64,000 nt of DNA, taken from the NCBI GenBank assembly GCA_963761015.1, contig CAVXFL010000022.1, positions 124,001 through 188,000 on the forward strand. The letters are read 5' to 3'. Position numbers and translations under genes: made by a program. This stretch comes from CAVXFL01 sp963761015 (GTDB lineage: Bacteria; Pseudomonadota; Alphaproteobacteria; Acetobacterales; Acetobacteraceae). Under the pieces are notes generated by a model, which ran no database searches, had not been told where the DNA came from, and worked only from the letters and a program-made list of their open reading frames with translations. Shown here one piece after another: positions 26,833 through 37,328 of the stretch; the first letter of the stretch is position 1; the number at the start of each line of letters is the position of its first letter.

Positions 26833-27333
26833 ATGGGCGGGCGGCTGAAGCAGCCGCTCGTCCGGAATCGGGCTCGGGTCCAGCGCGTCGTCGTGGAGGG
26901 CGAGCCGCTCACTCGGCTCTCGCCGTTGCTGAAGGCCGACCGCGACCAGGCCGTCGCCGATCTGCAGGCGGACAACCGGTTTGCCCTGCCCGGCAAGGAA
27001 TCCGGGCCCTACATCCTCCATTTGTCCATCCAGGAAGGCCGGCTGGTGTTCGACATCCGCCGCGAGGACGACACGCCGCTCGCCGGCATCGTGCTGGCGC
27101 TGGGGCCGTTCCGGCGGCTGATCAAGGACTATCAGCTTCTGGTGGACAGCTACGCCAAGGCGGCCGAGGAAGGTCGCGAGGCGCGCATCCAGGCCATCGA
27201 CATGGGCCGGCGGGGTCTGCACAACGAGGGCGCGCAGTTGCTGACGGAGCGGCTCGAGGGCAAGGCGACGATGGATTTCGACACCGCGCGCCGGCTGTTC
27301 ACGCTGGTCTGCTCGCTGCACCGGAGGATCTGA
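26833..27333 (+). CDS. UPF0262 family protein
   Basis: A 166-residue member of UPF0262, an alphaproteobacteria-restricted family without known function. Diagnostic segments are GPYILHLSIQEGRLVFDIR near residue 60, LALGPFRRLIKDYQLLVDSY near 90, and the nearly invariant IDMGRRGLHNEGAQLL near 120 followed by DFDTARRLFTLVCSLH. The family restriction supports the taxonomic call. Co-directional with DUF983 and mtnA, six bases before the latter. Confidence 0.92.
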   Translation: MGGRLKQPLVRNRARVQRVVVEGEPLTRLSPLLKADRDQAVADLQADNRFALPGKESGPYILHLSIQEGRLVFDIRREDDTPLAGIVLALGPFRRLIKDYQLLVDSYAKAAEEGREARIQAIDMGRRGLHNEGAQLLTERLEGKATMDFDTARRLFTLVCSLHRRI

Positions 27334-27339
27334 GCGCGC

Positions 27340-28438
27340 ATGAAGATCGACGGCACGCCGCATCGCAGCATCTGGGTCGATCGCGGACGGCTGGTCGGTC
27401 CGCATCATCGACCAGACGGCGCTGCCGTGGTCGCTGGAGATCGTCCGGCTGACCGAGGTCGAGCAGGTCGCGCACGCCATCCGCGCGATGCAGGTGCGCG
27501 GGGCGCCGCTGATCGGCGCGAGCGCGGCGTATGGCCTGTGCCTGGCGCTGCGCCGCGACAGTTCCACCGAAGCGATGGAACGCGCCGCCGCCATGCTGGC
27601 CGCCACACGGCCGACCGCGGTCAATCTGCGCTGGGCGATCGAGCGCATGCTGACCCGGCTGCGCAACACGGCCCGCGCCGACCGGGTGGCGGCCGCCTAC
27701 CAGGAAGCCGCCGCGATCGCCGACGAGGACGTCGCGCAGAACGCCGCTATCGGCGAGCACGGATTGCCGCTGATCGAGGCGGCGGCACTCGGCAGGAGCG
27801 GCCCCGCCAACGTGCTCACCCATTGCAACGCCGGCTGGCTGGCGACCGTGGATTGGGGCACCGCGCTCGCGCCGATCTATCGGGCGCACGATGCCGGCGT
27901 CGCCGTCCATGTCTGGGTGGACGAGACGCGCCCGCGCAACCAGGGCGCGGCGCTGACCGCCTGGGAACTCGGCAAGCACGGCGTGCCGCACACCGTGATC
28001 GCCGACAATGCCGGCGGGCACCTGATGCAGCACGGCGAGGTCGATCTGGTCATCGTCGGCGCCGACCGCGTGACGCGTCGGGGCGACGTGGCGAACAAGA
28101 TCGGCACGTACCTGAAGGCGCTGGCGGCGAAGGACAACGGCGTGCCGTTCTGGGTGGCGCTGCCCTCCAGCACGCTCGACTGGACGCTGTCGGACGGCGT
28201 TGCCGAAATCCCGATCGAGGAACGGGATGCCGGCGAGGTGGACATGATCGCGGGCCAAACCGAGGGCGGCGCGGTCGCGCACGTGCGTGTGATCCCGACC
28301 GGAAGCCGCGCCGCCAATCCGGCATTCGACGTGACGCCAGCGCGGCTGGTGACGGGTCTCATGACCGAACGCGGCCGCTGCGCGGCGAGCGCGGACGGGC
28401 TGCGCGCGTTGTTCCCGGAGATGGCGCCGCCGGTGTGA
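27340..28438 (+). CDS. mtnA: Methylthioribose-1-phosphate isomerase, one frameshift
   Basis: Isomerises 5-methylthioribose-1-phosphate to the ribulose form in methionine salvage. About 365 residues. From ATG 27340 the start MKIDGTPHRSIWVD is followed by one extra C near 27382; without it the frame continues ADGWSVRIIDQTALPW and joins AMQVRGAPLIGASAAYG. Catalytic Cys is in NVLTHCNAGWLAT and catalytic Asp in IVGADRV. The NKIGTYLKALAAKDNGVPF segment is family-typical. Other salvage genes are not nearby. Confidence 0.92.
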
Positions 28439-28490
28439 ACCGGACCCGTGGTTGTGCGGCGCGGAAAAGCCGGATATTCGGCGCGGACCA

Positions 28491-29339
28491 ATGCCGTCCC
28501 GACGTTCCGTCCGACCCGTTGCCGCCGGCTTTGTCATGGCCGTCCTCGCCGGCTGCGCGGCCCGGCCGCCGCACGCGGTGGTGACCGGTCGGGTGCCCCC
28601 GGAACTCGACGAACACGTGCCAATGTTCGCGCGCAAGCCGTACGCGCCGTTCTCACGCGCCGATGCCGTCGCGATCGCGCTCAGGGAATGGCGCCTGTTC
28701 GGTCAGCCGGTTGACGACGATCCGCCGAACACCCGCCCCGAGCCGCCGCCCGACCTGAAGCCGGAACGCGAGCCCGGGCTATGGCAGCGGGTCGGCGAAT
28801 ATTGGTGGATCGGGCTCGATCCGGGCACCAAGGAAGGCCTCTGGACCGGCAAGCACGACGAGGACGGCCTGGAATTCCCCGCCGCGTCGGATGGCGAGTA
28901 CGCCTGGTCGGCGGCGTTCATCTCCTACATCATGCGGCTCGACGGCGCGGGGCGGCGTTTCCCGTATTCGGAAGCGCATTCCGATTACATCAACGTCGCC
29001 CGCGAGATGTCGCTCGGCCGGACCTCCGGTTACGCGGTGGTCGCCGAGCGGCCCGAAAGCTACGCGCCGCAACTGGGCGATCTGATCTGCACGGGGCGCG
29101 CCCAGGCGGCGCATATCCGCTTCGACGATCTGCCGGCGGGCCCATTCCCGAGCCACTGCGACATGGTCGTGCAGATTACGCCCGGCAGCCTGACGGTGAT
29201 CGGCGGCAACGTGGACGACGCCGTCACCATGAAGCACGTCCCGGTCACGTCCGACGGCAAGCTCGCCGGCCCGGACGGCACGCCGATCGACTGGCGCTAC
29301 GACTGGTTCGTGGTCCTGCGGGTCCTGTACGACCAGTAG
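28491..29339 (+). CDS. DUF2272 lipoprotein
   Basis: A 282-residue secreted lipoprotein: signal peptide with lipobox LAGC (FVMAVLAGCAARPP, Cys near 25) and a DUF2272 domain. The domain has EYAWSAAFISYIMRLDGAG, then PYSEAHSDYINVARE, PQLGDLICTGR and HCDMVVQITPGSLTVIGGN, a pattern like CHAP/NlpC-P60-type amidases in layout, with Cys/His residues in suggestive positions. Cell-wall hydrolase activity is only an inference. ATG 28491 is chosen because it starts directly before the signal peptide. Confidence 0.82.
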   Translation: MPSRRSVRPVAAGFVMAVLAGCAARPPHAVVTGRVPPELDEHVPMFARKPYAPFSRADAVAIALREWRLFGQPVDDDPPNTRPEPPPDLKPEREPGLWQRVGEYWWIGLDPGTKEGLWTGKHDEDGLEFPAASDGEYAWSAAFISYIMRLDGAGRRFPYSEAHSDYINVAREMSLGRTSGYAVVAERPESYAPQLGDLICTGRAQAAHIRFDDLPAGPFPSHCDMVVQITPGSLTVIGGNVDDAVTMKHVPVTSDGKLAGPDGTPIDWRYDWFVVLRVLYDQ

Positions 29340-29361
29340 AACCCGGCGCGGGGTGGCGTCG

Positions 29362-30511
29362 CTACGCCGCCGTCTCGAACAGGCCGCCCATGTCGGCGAG
29401 CGCCGTCAGATGCGTCTCGGTATCGCCGAACATCAGCTCGATCATGGTCATGCGCTTGAAGTAATGGCCGACCTTGTATTCCATGGTCATGCCGATGCCG
29501 CCATGCAGTTGGATCGCCTCCTGGCCGATATGCCGCCCGGAGCGGCCGATCTGCACCTTGGCCGCCGCCATCGCGCGATGCCGCTCGGCCGCGTCGGCCT
29601 CCGCCGCCATCATGCTCGCGAACAGGGCCATGCTGCGCGCCTGTTCGAACGCGACCAGCATGTCCACCGCGCGGTGCTGCAACACCTGGAACTCGCCGAT
29701 CGCGCGGCCGAACTGCTTTCGCGTTTTCAGGTAATCCAGTGTCAAGCTCGTGCATGGACGCCATGACGCCGATCGCTTCGGCCGAGAGCGCGGCGACCGC
29801 CTCGTCCACCACGCGCTCGATCACGGGCAGCATCTGGCCCGGCGTGCCCAGAACGTCGTCGGCCCAGGCGCCGTCGAGTCTGATCTCGGCGGCGCGCAGC
29901 CCGTCCTGGGTCGGGTAGCCGCGGCGGGAGACGTTGTTCGCCCCGGCGTCGATCAAAAACAGCCCGACGCCGTCGCGATCCCGCTGCCCGCCCGCGACGC
30001 GCGCCGAGACGATCAGCACATCGGCGGAATCCCCGTGCAACACCAGGCTTTTTTCGCCGTCCAGCCGCCAGCCCTTGCCGTCGCGCCGCGCCGTCGTGGT
30101 GATATCGGCGAGATCATAGCGCGACTGGCGCTCGGCATGCGCGAAGGCGAAACGCAGTTTACCCCCGGCGATTTCGGGCAATAGCTTCGCCTTCTGCGCC
30201 TCGCTGCCGGAGCGGCGCAGCAGCCCGCCGCCGAGAATGACGGTGGCGAGATACGGCTCCAGCACGAGGCCCCGCCCGAACGCTTCCATGACGATCATGG
30301 TCTCGGTCGGGCCGCCGCCGAAGCCGCCGTATTGTTCGGCGAACGGCAGGCCGAGCAGGCCGAGCTCGGCGTACTGCTCCCACAGCTCGCGGCTCCAGCC
30401 CTCGGGGCTGGCCGCGTATTGCTTGCGCTGCTCGAAGTCGTAGCGGTCGGCGATCAGCCGCTCGACGCTGTCCTTGAGCAGCCGTTGTTCGTCGTTCAGA
30501 TCGAAGTCCAT
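29362..30511 (-). CDS. pimD: Acyl-CoA dehydrogenase, PimD-like small subunit, one frameshift
   Basis: Flavin-dependent dehydrogenase of about 382 residues, last gene of the leftward dicarboxylate beta-oxidation cluster. N-terminal helical domain begins MDFDLNDEQRLLKDSVERL; the C-terminal part has LKTRKQFGRAIGEFQVLQHR and QLHGGIGMTMEYKVGHYFKR. The two lie in different frames because of one extra T near 29745; removing it gives MHELTLDYLKTRKQFG. The usual middle-domain FAD segment looks weakened (AFAHAERQSRYDL in place of a canonical A-x-T-E-P motif), as in the small-subunit type. Gene order matches pimC-pimD of Rhodopseudomonas palustris. Confidence 0.82.
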
Positions 30512-30525
30512 GCTCCCCCCACACG

Positions 30526-30604
30526 GTCATTGCGAGCGAAGCCGGGCAATCCATTTCGGCGTTGCGGCTCTGGATTGCGACGTCGCCGCGCTCCTCGCAA
30601 CGAC
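30526..30604. repeat. Palindromic intergenic repeat between pimC and pimD
   Basis: The left arm GTCATTGCGAGCGAAG ... GCAATCCA is matched by a right arm TGGATTGC ... CGCTCCTCGCAACGAC, so almost the whole 79 bases between the two dehydrogenase genes fold on themselves. This sequence type (GTCATTGCGAG ... CTCGCAATGAC) is a widely scattered bacterial palindromic repeat. Confidence 0.8.
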
Positions 30605-30611
30605 AAAGAAC

Positions 30612-31811
30612 TCACAGCCCCAGAATCGCCTTGGCGATGATGTTGCGCTGAATCTCGTTCGAGCCGCCGTAGATGGAAATCTTGCGCCAGTTGAAGTAGG
30701 TGGGCGCCGCGGTCGGCGCGTATTCCGGGCCGATCGGCGGCTCGTTCCAGCCCTCCTCGTGTTCGGGCTGATACGGCATCGCGTAGGGCCCGACCACGTC
30801 CATCAGCAACTCGGTCGTCGCCTGCTGAATCTCGGAGCCCTTGATTTTCAGGATCGACGATGCCGGATCGGGTCTTCCCCGCTCGCGCTTGCGCTCGTTC
30901 GCCACCACGCGCAACTGCGTCAGCTCCAGCGCCTTCAGTTCCACCTCGACCTGCGCCAGCTTCTCGCGGAAGCGCGGATTGTCGAGCACCGGGCGATCGC
31001 CCACGCGCTCCAGCGCCGCCAGTTCGCGGATGCGCCGGATGCGCTCTTTGGAGGTACCGACGCGCGCGATGCCGGTGCGCTCGTTGCCGAGCAGGAATTT
31101 CGCGTAATCCCAGCCCTTGTTCTCCTGCCCGACCAGGTTCTCCACCGGAACTTTCACGTCGTCGAAGAACACCTCGTTCACCTCGTGCCCGCCGTCGATC
31201 GTCTGGATCGGGCGGACGGTGATGCCGGGCGTATTCATGTCGATCAGCAGGAAGGATATGCCTTCCTGCTTCTTGGCCTGCGGATCGGTGCGCACCAGGC
31301 AGAAAATCCAGTCGGCGTATTGCGCGAGCGTCGTCCAGGTCTTCTGCCCGTTCACGATATAATGGCCGTTCTCGCGCTTGGCCGAACTGCGCAGCGAGGC
31401 GAGGTCCGATCCGGCGCCCGGCTCGGAAAAGCCCTGGCAGAACCAGATGTCCAGATTGGCGATCTTCGGCAGGAACTCGCGCTTCTGCGCCTCGCTGGCG
31501 AATTGCGCGATGACCGGGCCGACCATGTTCACGTTGAACGGCAGGGGCGGCGGCACCGAGGCCTGCTGCATTTCGTCCTGATAGAAATAGAGCTGGATCG
31601 GCGACCAATCCCGGCCGCCCCATTCGCGCGGCCAATGCGGCACCGCCCAGCCCCGAGCGTTCATGATGCGCTGAACGTCGATGATTTCCTGCTTGGACGC
31701 ATGCCGTCCTGCCGCCAGTTTGCGACGGATCGATTCCGGGATTTCGCTGCGGAAGAACCGCCGCACCTCGTCGCGGAACGCGATCTCGTCCGGCGTGAAG
31801 CTCAGGTCCAT
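30612..31811 (-). CDS. pimC: Acyl-CoA dehydrogenase, PimC-like large subunit
   Basis: Flavoenzyme of 399 residues. From ATG 31811 (MDLSFTPDEIAFRDEVRRFF) it shows WFCQGFSEPGAGSDLASLRS (canonical FAD-binding middle domain), NGQKTWTTLAQYADWIFCLV and the C-terminal IYGGSNEIQRNIIAKAILGL segment. Two-subunit pimeloyl-CoA dehydrogenases consist of such a large subunit and the neighbouring PimD-like protein. An open frame continues 190 codons upstream into the thiolase on a different frame and is without meaning. Substrate within the CoA esters of dicarboxylic or fatty acids is inferred from cluster order. Confidence 0.87.
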   Translation of the reverse strand: MDLSFTPDEIAFRDEVRRFFRSEIPESIRRKLAAGRHASKQEIIDVQRIMNARGWAVPHWPREWGGRDWSPIQLYFYQDEMQQASVPPPLPFNVNMVGPVIAQFASEAQKREFLPKIANLDIWFCQGFSEPGAGSDLASLRSSAKRENGHYIVNGQKTWTTLAQYADWIFCLVRTDPQAKKQEGISFLLIDMNTPGITVRPIQTIDGGHEVNEVFFDDVKVPVENLVGQENKGWDYAKFLLGNERTGIARVGTSKERIRRIRELAALERVGDRPVLDNPRFREKLAQVEVELKALELTQLRVVANERKRERGRPDPASSILKIKGSEIQQATTELLMDVVGPYAMPYQPEHEEGWNEPPIGPEYAPTAAPTYFNWRKISIYGGSNEIQRNIIAKAILGL

Positions 31812-31864
31812 GCTCGCCTCCCGACGACGTGCCCGCGTCTGCCCTCGTGACGGCCGTGGCGCAC

Positions 31865-33046
<1,182 letters not shown>

Positions 33047-33058
33047 TGCTGAAACTCC

Positions 33059-34756
33059 CTACGCCCGACGCAACTCGGCCGCGGCCGGCGACCCGGCCCC
33101 CGCCCGCGCCTGCTCTTCCTCGATCAGTTCGCGTTTCGACAATTTGCCCACGTTCGTGCGCGGCAGCGCCGCGCGGATTTCCAATGCGCTCGGCAATTCG
33201 TGCCGACCCAGCTTGTCGGCAAGAAACGCGCGCAAATCCTCCAAGGTCAGCTCGGGCGCGCCCTCGCGCAGCTTGACGAACGCCTTGGCCGCCTGGCCGC
33301 GATATGCGTCGGCGATGCCGATGACGATCGCCTCTTCCACATGCGGGTGCTCGTAGACCGCCTGCTCGATCATGCCCGGATACACGTTGAAGCCGCCGGA
33401 AATGATCATGTCCTTCTTGCGATCGACGAGATAGAAGCAGCCATTCTCGTCGCTATATCCGACATCGCCGGTCAGCAGGAAGCCGTCGACGAACGCCGCG
33501 GCCGTTTCCTCGGGGCGCTTCCAGTATCCATGGGTGACGTTCGGCCCCTTGATGCGGATCTCGCCCTTTTCGCCCGCCTGCAGCACCCGGCGCGGGTCGT
33601 CGAGCGCCACGATGTCCATCTCGATCCCCGGCAGCGGCACGCCGATCAACCCGGGCGCGTTCGCTTGTCCGGGCAGCAGCGCGGTTCCGGCTGGCGAGGT
33701 CTCGGTCATGCCCCAGCCGCCGCCCAGCCGATGGCCCGTCAGCTTCTCCAGCCGCTCCGCCACCTCCGTCGGCATCGGCGCGCCGCCCGAACCGATGGAG
33801 CGTAGCGAGGACAAATCGCGCTTCTCGATGCCGGGGCACGCGGCGAGCGCGATCCACATCGTCGGCACGCCGGGAAAGCGCGTGGCGCGCTTCTGTTCGA
33901 TATCGCGTAGCGTCGTGTTCAGATCGAAGCGTGGACGCAACATGATTTCGACGCCGTGCTTCAACCCGCGCAGCAGCACCGTCGTCAGGGCGTAGATGTG
34001 GAACAGTGGCAGCACGCCGATCACCGTCTCGTCGGCCGCCAGTTCTTGCCCCGCGCCCGGAGCCCAGGCGTCATAGATCGACACCGCCGCGGTCAGGTTG
34101 GCATGGCTGAGCATGGCGGCGCGCGGCAGGCCCGTGGTGCCGCCGGTGTATTGCAAGAGCGCGGTATCCCCGGGCGAAACGCGCGGCCACTCGGCGGGAA
34201 CCGGCACCTCGGCCAGTGCGGCGACGCTTTGCACACCGGGCAGCGTGGGCAGCGGTAAGCGCGGGATCGGACCGGGACCGAAGGCTTCATCCTCGCCCAC
34301 GAGCAGATGGTCGATGACGCCATCCGCCAACAATTGCTGCGCGTTGGGCAGCATGGCGGCGAAATCGGTGGTGATGAGGACCCGTGCCTCGCTGTCCTCG
34401 AGCTTGCGCCGCAGCGCGCGTACCGGGTCGAGCGGGCTCAGATGCACCACGCGCGCGCCCAGACGCAGCACGGCGAACAAGCCGATCGGATGATAGGGCG
34501 TGTTCGGCAGATAGAGCGCCGCCGACGTGTTCGGGCCGATGCCGAGGCGCGCCAGCCCGGCGGCCACCCGGTTCACCTGCTCGCCCAGATCGCCATAGCT
34601 GATGCGATGACCGTTGTACTCGATGGCGATCCGGTCCGAGAAACTCGCGGTCGCCCGGTCGAGCAGCGCGCCCAAGGTCGATGTCTCGATCGGCGCGTCC
34701 CAACTCACGCCCGGCGGGTAGGACCGCTCCCAGGGGAACGGCCTTGCAGCGGTCAT
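33059..34756 (-). CDS. pimA: Dicarboxylate/fatty acid-CoA ligase, PimA-like
   Basis: AMP-forming acyl-CoA ligase of 565 residues. Start MTAARPFPWERSYPPGVSW at ATG 34756 matches the PimA group. Core motifs: LLQYTGGTTGLPRAAMLSH (P-loop), GGWGMTETSPAGTALL, and LLTGDVGYSDENGCFYLVDR followed by KKDMIISGGFNVYP; C-terminal catalytic Lys is in LPRTNVGKLSKRELIEE. Its ATG overlaps the PimF-like stop by 4 bases (ATGA). PimA of R. palustris activates C7-C14 dicarboxylates and fatty acids; that range is assumed here. Confidence 0.88.
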   Translation of the reverse strand: MTAARPFPWERSYPPGVSWDAPIETSTLGALLDRATASFSDRIAIEYNGHRISYGDLGEQVNRVAAGLARLGIGPNTSAALYLPNTPYHPIGLFAVLRLGARVVHLSPLDPVRALRRKLEDSEARVLITTDFAAMLPNAQQLLADGVIDHLLVGEDEAFGPGPIPRLPLPTLPGVQSVAALAEVPVPAEWPRVSPGDTALLQYTGGTTGLPRAAMLSHANLTAAVSIYDAWAPGAGQELAADETVIGVLPLFHIYALTTVLLRGLKHGVEIMLRPRFDLNTTLRDIEQKRATRFPGVPTMWIALAACPGIEKRDLSSLRSIGSGGAPMPTEVAERLEKLTGHRLGGGWGMTETSPAGTALLPGQANAPGLIGVPLPGIEMDIVALDDPRRVLQAGEKGEIRIKGPNVTHGYWKRPEETAAAFVDGFLLTGDVGYSDENGCFYLVDRKKDMIISGGFNVYPGMIEQAVYEHPHVEEAIVIGIADAYRGQAAKAFVKLREGAPELTLEDLRAFLADKLGRHELPSALEIRAALPRTNVGKLSKRELIEEEQARAGAGSPAAAELRRA

Positions 34757-36870
34757 GCGCCGGCCTTTCCCGCTTGCAGCGAGCCGAAGCCCTGGCCCTC
34801 GGCGGCGAGCTTCGCCAACAGCGGCGCGGGCGCGAGCGTGGGGTCGTCCTGGTGCTCGGCATAATGCGCCAGCCGGTCGCGGATCGTGGCGAGTCCGACC
34901 TGATCGGCGTAGAACATCGGGCCGCCGCGCCAGACCGGCCAGCCGTAGCCGTAGATCCAGATGATGTCGATGTCGCCCGGCCGCGCGGCGATACCCTCCT
35001 GCAGAATGCGCGCGCCCTCGTTGATCATCGGGTAGATCATGCGTTCGAGGATTTCGTCGCGCGAAATCGTCCGCCTTGCTACGCCGGCCTGCGCCGAGGC
35101 GGCGACCACGATGCGCTCCACCTCGGGGTCGGGCGTCGGGGTGCGCGAGCCGGATTCGTAGCGGTAGTAGCCGGCCCCGGTCTTCTGGCCGTAGCGCCCG
35201 GCCTCGCACAGCGCGTCGGAGACCGGCGCCTTGGTGCCGCGCGCCTTGCGGATGCGCCAACCCACGTCCAGCCCGGCCAGATCGCCCATGGCGAACGGCC
35301 CCATCGGGAAGCCGAACCCGGTGACGACCGCGTCCACCTCCTGCGGCAGCGCGCCTTCGAGCAGCAGCCGCTCGGCCTGAATGGAGCGGCGAGCCAGCAT
35401 CCGGTTGCCGACGAACCCGTCGCACACGCCGACCACGGCGACCACCTTGCCGATCCGCTTGCCGACGGCGATGGCGGTGGCCAGCGCCTCGTGCGAGGTT
35501 GCTCGCCCACGCACGATCTCCAGCAGCTTCATCACGTTCGCCGGGCTGAAGAAGTGCATGCCGAGCACGTCTTGCGGGCGCTTCGTTGCGCGCGCGATCT
35601 CGTTCACGTCGAGCGTCGAGGTGTTGGTTGCCAGCAGCGCGCCCGGCTTCGCCACCCGGTCGAGGTCGGCGAACACGCGCTTCTTCAGCTCCATTTCCTC
35701 GAACACCGCCTCGATGACGATGTCGCCCTGCGCCACGGCGGCAAAATCCGTGGTGCCCTGGATCAGCGCCATGCGCTTGTCCAGTTCGGGGGCGGCCATG
35801 CTGCCGCGGGAGATGGCGGTCTTGTAGTTGCCGGCTACACGGTCGAGGCCGCGCGTCAGCGCCGCCGCTTCCGCTTCGACGACGCTGACCGGGATGCCGA
35901 CATTGGCGAAGCACATCGCAATGCCGCCGCCCATCGTGCCGGCGCCGATCACCACGGCGCGCTCGACCCGGCGCGACTTCACCCCCGCCGGCATGTCGGG
36001 CACCTTCTGCGCCTCGCGCTCGGCGAAGAAGGCGTGCCGCTGCGCCTTGGATTCCGCGCTGGTCACGAGTTCCATGAACAGGCGGTGCTCGGTTTTCAGC
36101 CCCTCCTCGAACGGCTGCTCGACCGCCGCGCGCACGGCTTCGACCACCGCCTGGGGCGCGCGCAATCCGCGCGAACGTCGCAGCAGCGGTTCCGCCGCCT
36201 TGGCGATCAGGTCCGGGTTGCCGCGCGCCTCGGCGATCTTGTCTTCGATGTCGCGCACCCGGCGCAGCGACCGCTTCTCGTCAATCACTTTGCGCGCGAA
36301 CGCGACCGCCTGGGCCAGGAACTCGGGGCCTTCGAATACCGCGTCGATCAGCCCGGCCGCGCGCGCCTCGGCCGCGGGCACGGGGTCGCCGGAAACGATC
36401 ATCTTCAGCGCCCGCTCCACGCCGGCGAGCCGCGGCGTGCGCTGGGTACCGCCGGCACCGGGCAGGATGCCGAGCTTGATTTCGGGCAGCCCAACGCGCG
36501 CGGTGGGGGCGGCCACACGCCAGTGGCAGCCGAGCGCCAGCTCGAACCCGCCGCCGAAGGCGAGCCCGCCGAGCGCCGCCACGACCGGTTTCGGCATCCC
36601 CTCCAGCGCTTCGATGATTTCGCCGAGCATCGGCGAGCGCCGCTGTCCACCAAACTCGGTGATGTCCGCGCCCGCGGAGAAAACGCGATCCGTGCCGGTC
36701 AGCACCACCGCCTGCACGCGGGCGTCGTCGCGCGCCTGGGTCAGCGCCTGCATGATGCCTTCGCGCAGGCGCTGGCCGAGCGCGTTCACGGGCGGGTTGT
36801 CCATGACGATGAGCGCGATCCGGCCGCCGTCTTCCGGCCGTATGTCGACCACCGGATTGCTGCTGCTCAT
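34753..36870 (-). CDS. pimF: Bifunctional enoyl-CoA hydratase/3-hydroxyacyl-CoA dehydrogenase, PimF-like
   Basis: Multifunctional beta-oxidation enzyme of 705 residues from ATG 36870. Residues 1-270 are crotonase fold (NPPVNALGQRLREGIM, FSAGADITEFGG, AFGGGFELALGCHWRVAA, LPEIKLGILPGAGGTQR with the two catalytic Glu). Residues 290-560 are the NAD-binding domain (RAVVIGAGTMGGGIAMCFAN) and its GMHFFSPANVMKLLEIVRG active-site region, and the C-terminus is the helical HACDH domain twice over. First gene of the five-gene leftward cluster; no regulator gene is adjacent. Confidence 0.9.
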   Translation of the reverse strand: MSSSNPVVDIRPEDGGRIALIVMDNPPVNALGQRLREGIMQALTQARDDARVQAVVLTGTDRVFSAGADITEFGGQRRSPMLGEIIEALEGMPKPVVAALGGLAFGGGFELALGCHWRVAAPTARVGLPEIKLGILPGAGGTQRTPRLAGVERALKMIVSGDPVPAAEARAAGLIDAVFEGPEFLAQAVAFARKVIDEKRSLRRVRDIEDKIAEARGNPDLIAKAAEPLLRRSRGLRAPQAVVEAVRAAVEQPFEEGLKTEHRLFMELVTSAESKAQRHAFFAEREAQKVPDMPAGVKSRRVERAVVIGAGTMGGGIAMCFANVGIPVSVVEAEAAALTRGLDRVAGNYKTAISRGSMAAPELDKRMALIQGTTDFAAVAQGDIVIEAVFEEMELKKRVFADLDRVAKPGALLATNTSTLDVNEIARATKRPQDVLGMHFFSPANVMKLLEIVRGRATSHEALATAIAVGKRIGKVVAVVGVCDGFVGNRMLARRSIQAERLLLEGALPQEVDAVVTGFGFPMGPFAMGDLAGLDVGWRIRKARGTKAPVSDALCEAGRYGQKTGAGYYRYESGSRTPTPDPEVERIVVAASAQAGVARRTISRDEILERMIYPMINEGARILQEGIAARPGDIDIIWIYGYGWPVWRGGPMFYADQVGLATIRDRLAHYAEHQDDPTLAPAPLLAKLAAEGQGFGSLQAGKAGA

Positions 36871-37158
36871 GCGCCTTGCCCTCCCCTTGTTCGGACCCCG
36901 GCGGCCCGGAGATGCCGGCCTCGCGTCCGCCAGGCCGTTCGGGGGGCGAGATCGCTGCCACCCCACGCCCGACCACATAGCAGCTTCTTGTGACGCCCGC
37001 ACGGCCGGTTCCCGGACGGCGGTTTGCCGCTCTGGACGCGGGGCATGGCGGAGGGTCTTCGTCGCCATTGCACACCCTCTCCATTCCATTACGCACCGGA
37101 GTTGCGCAACAGAAAAGTCGTTTGCTTTCAGTGCTCTGATTTTGTTCCGAAAGTCTTG

Positions 37159-37308
37159 CAGACCGTGTGAAAACGAGGTCGTCAGCACCAGCCACGCAAT
37201 ATTCTATCGTGAGTGATCCTTGGGCGACACGAAAAATTTAACACGGCGCCGCTGCGACGCAGCAAGTTTGCTCGTTGCCGTTACGGCACGGAGTTTTCAC
37301 ACGGTCTG
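37159..37308. mobile_element. MITE-like element with 16-bp perfect inverted repeats and 4-bp target duplication
   Basis: Left end CAGACCGTGTGAAAAC (37159-37174) and right end GTTTTCACACGGTCTG (37293-37308) are exact inverted repeats. Both are flanked directly by CTTG (37155-37158 and 37309-37312), consistent with a 4-bp target duplication. The 150 bases hold no coding sequence; the centre is AT-rich. The size and lack of a transposase fit a miniature element moved by an IS elsewhere in the genome. It lies between the pimF-like promoter region and the nucleotidyltransferase gene end. The preceding 36871-37158 holds the presumed pim promoter and no gene. Confidence 0.72.
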
Positions 37309-37328
37309 CTTGAGTTTTGCAATGCCGG

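Noticed and set aside
33059..35914. Very long leftward frame (951 codons) covering the CoA ligase and part of pimF
   Set aside because: Only the part after ATG 34756 encodes the ligase; the upstream part is antisense-like Arg/Pro-rich sequence in another frame of pimF.
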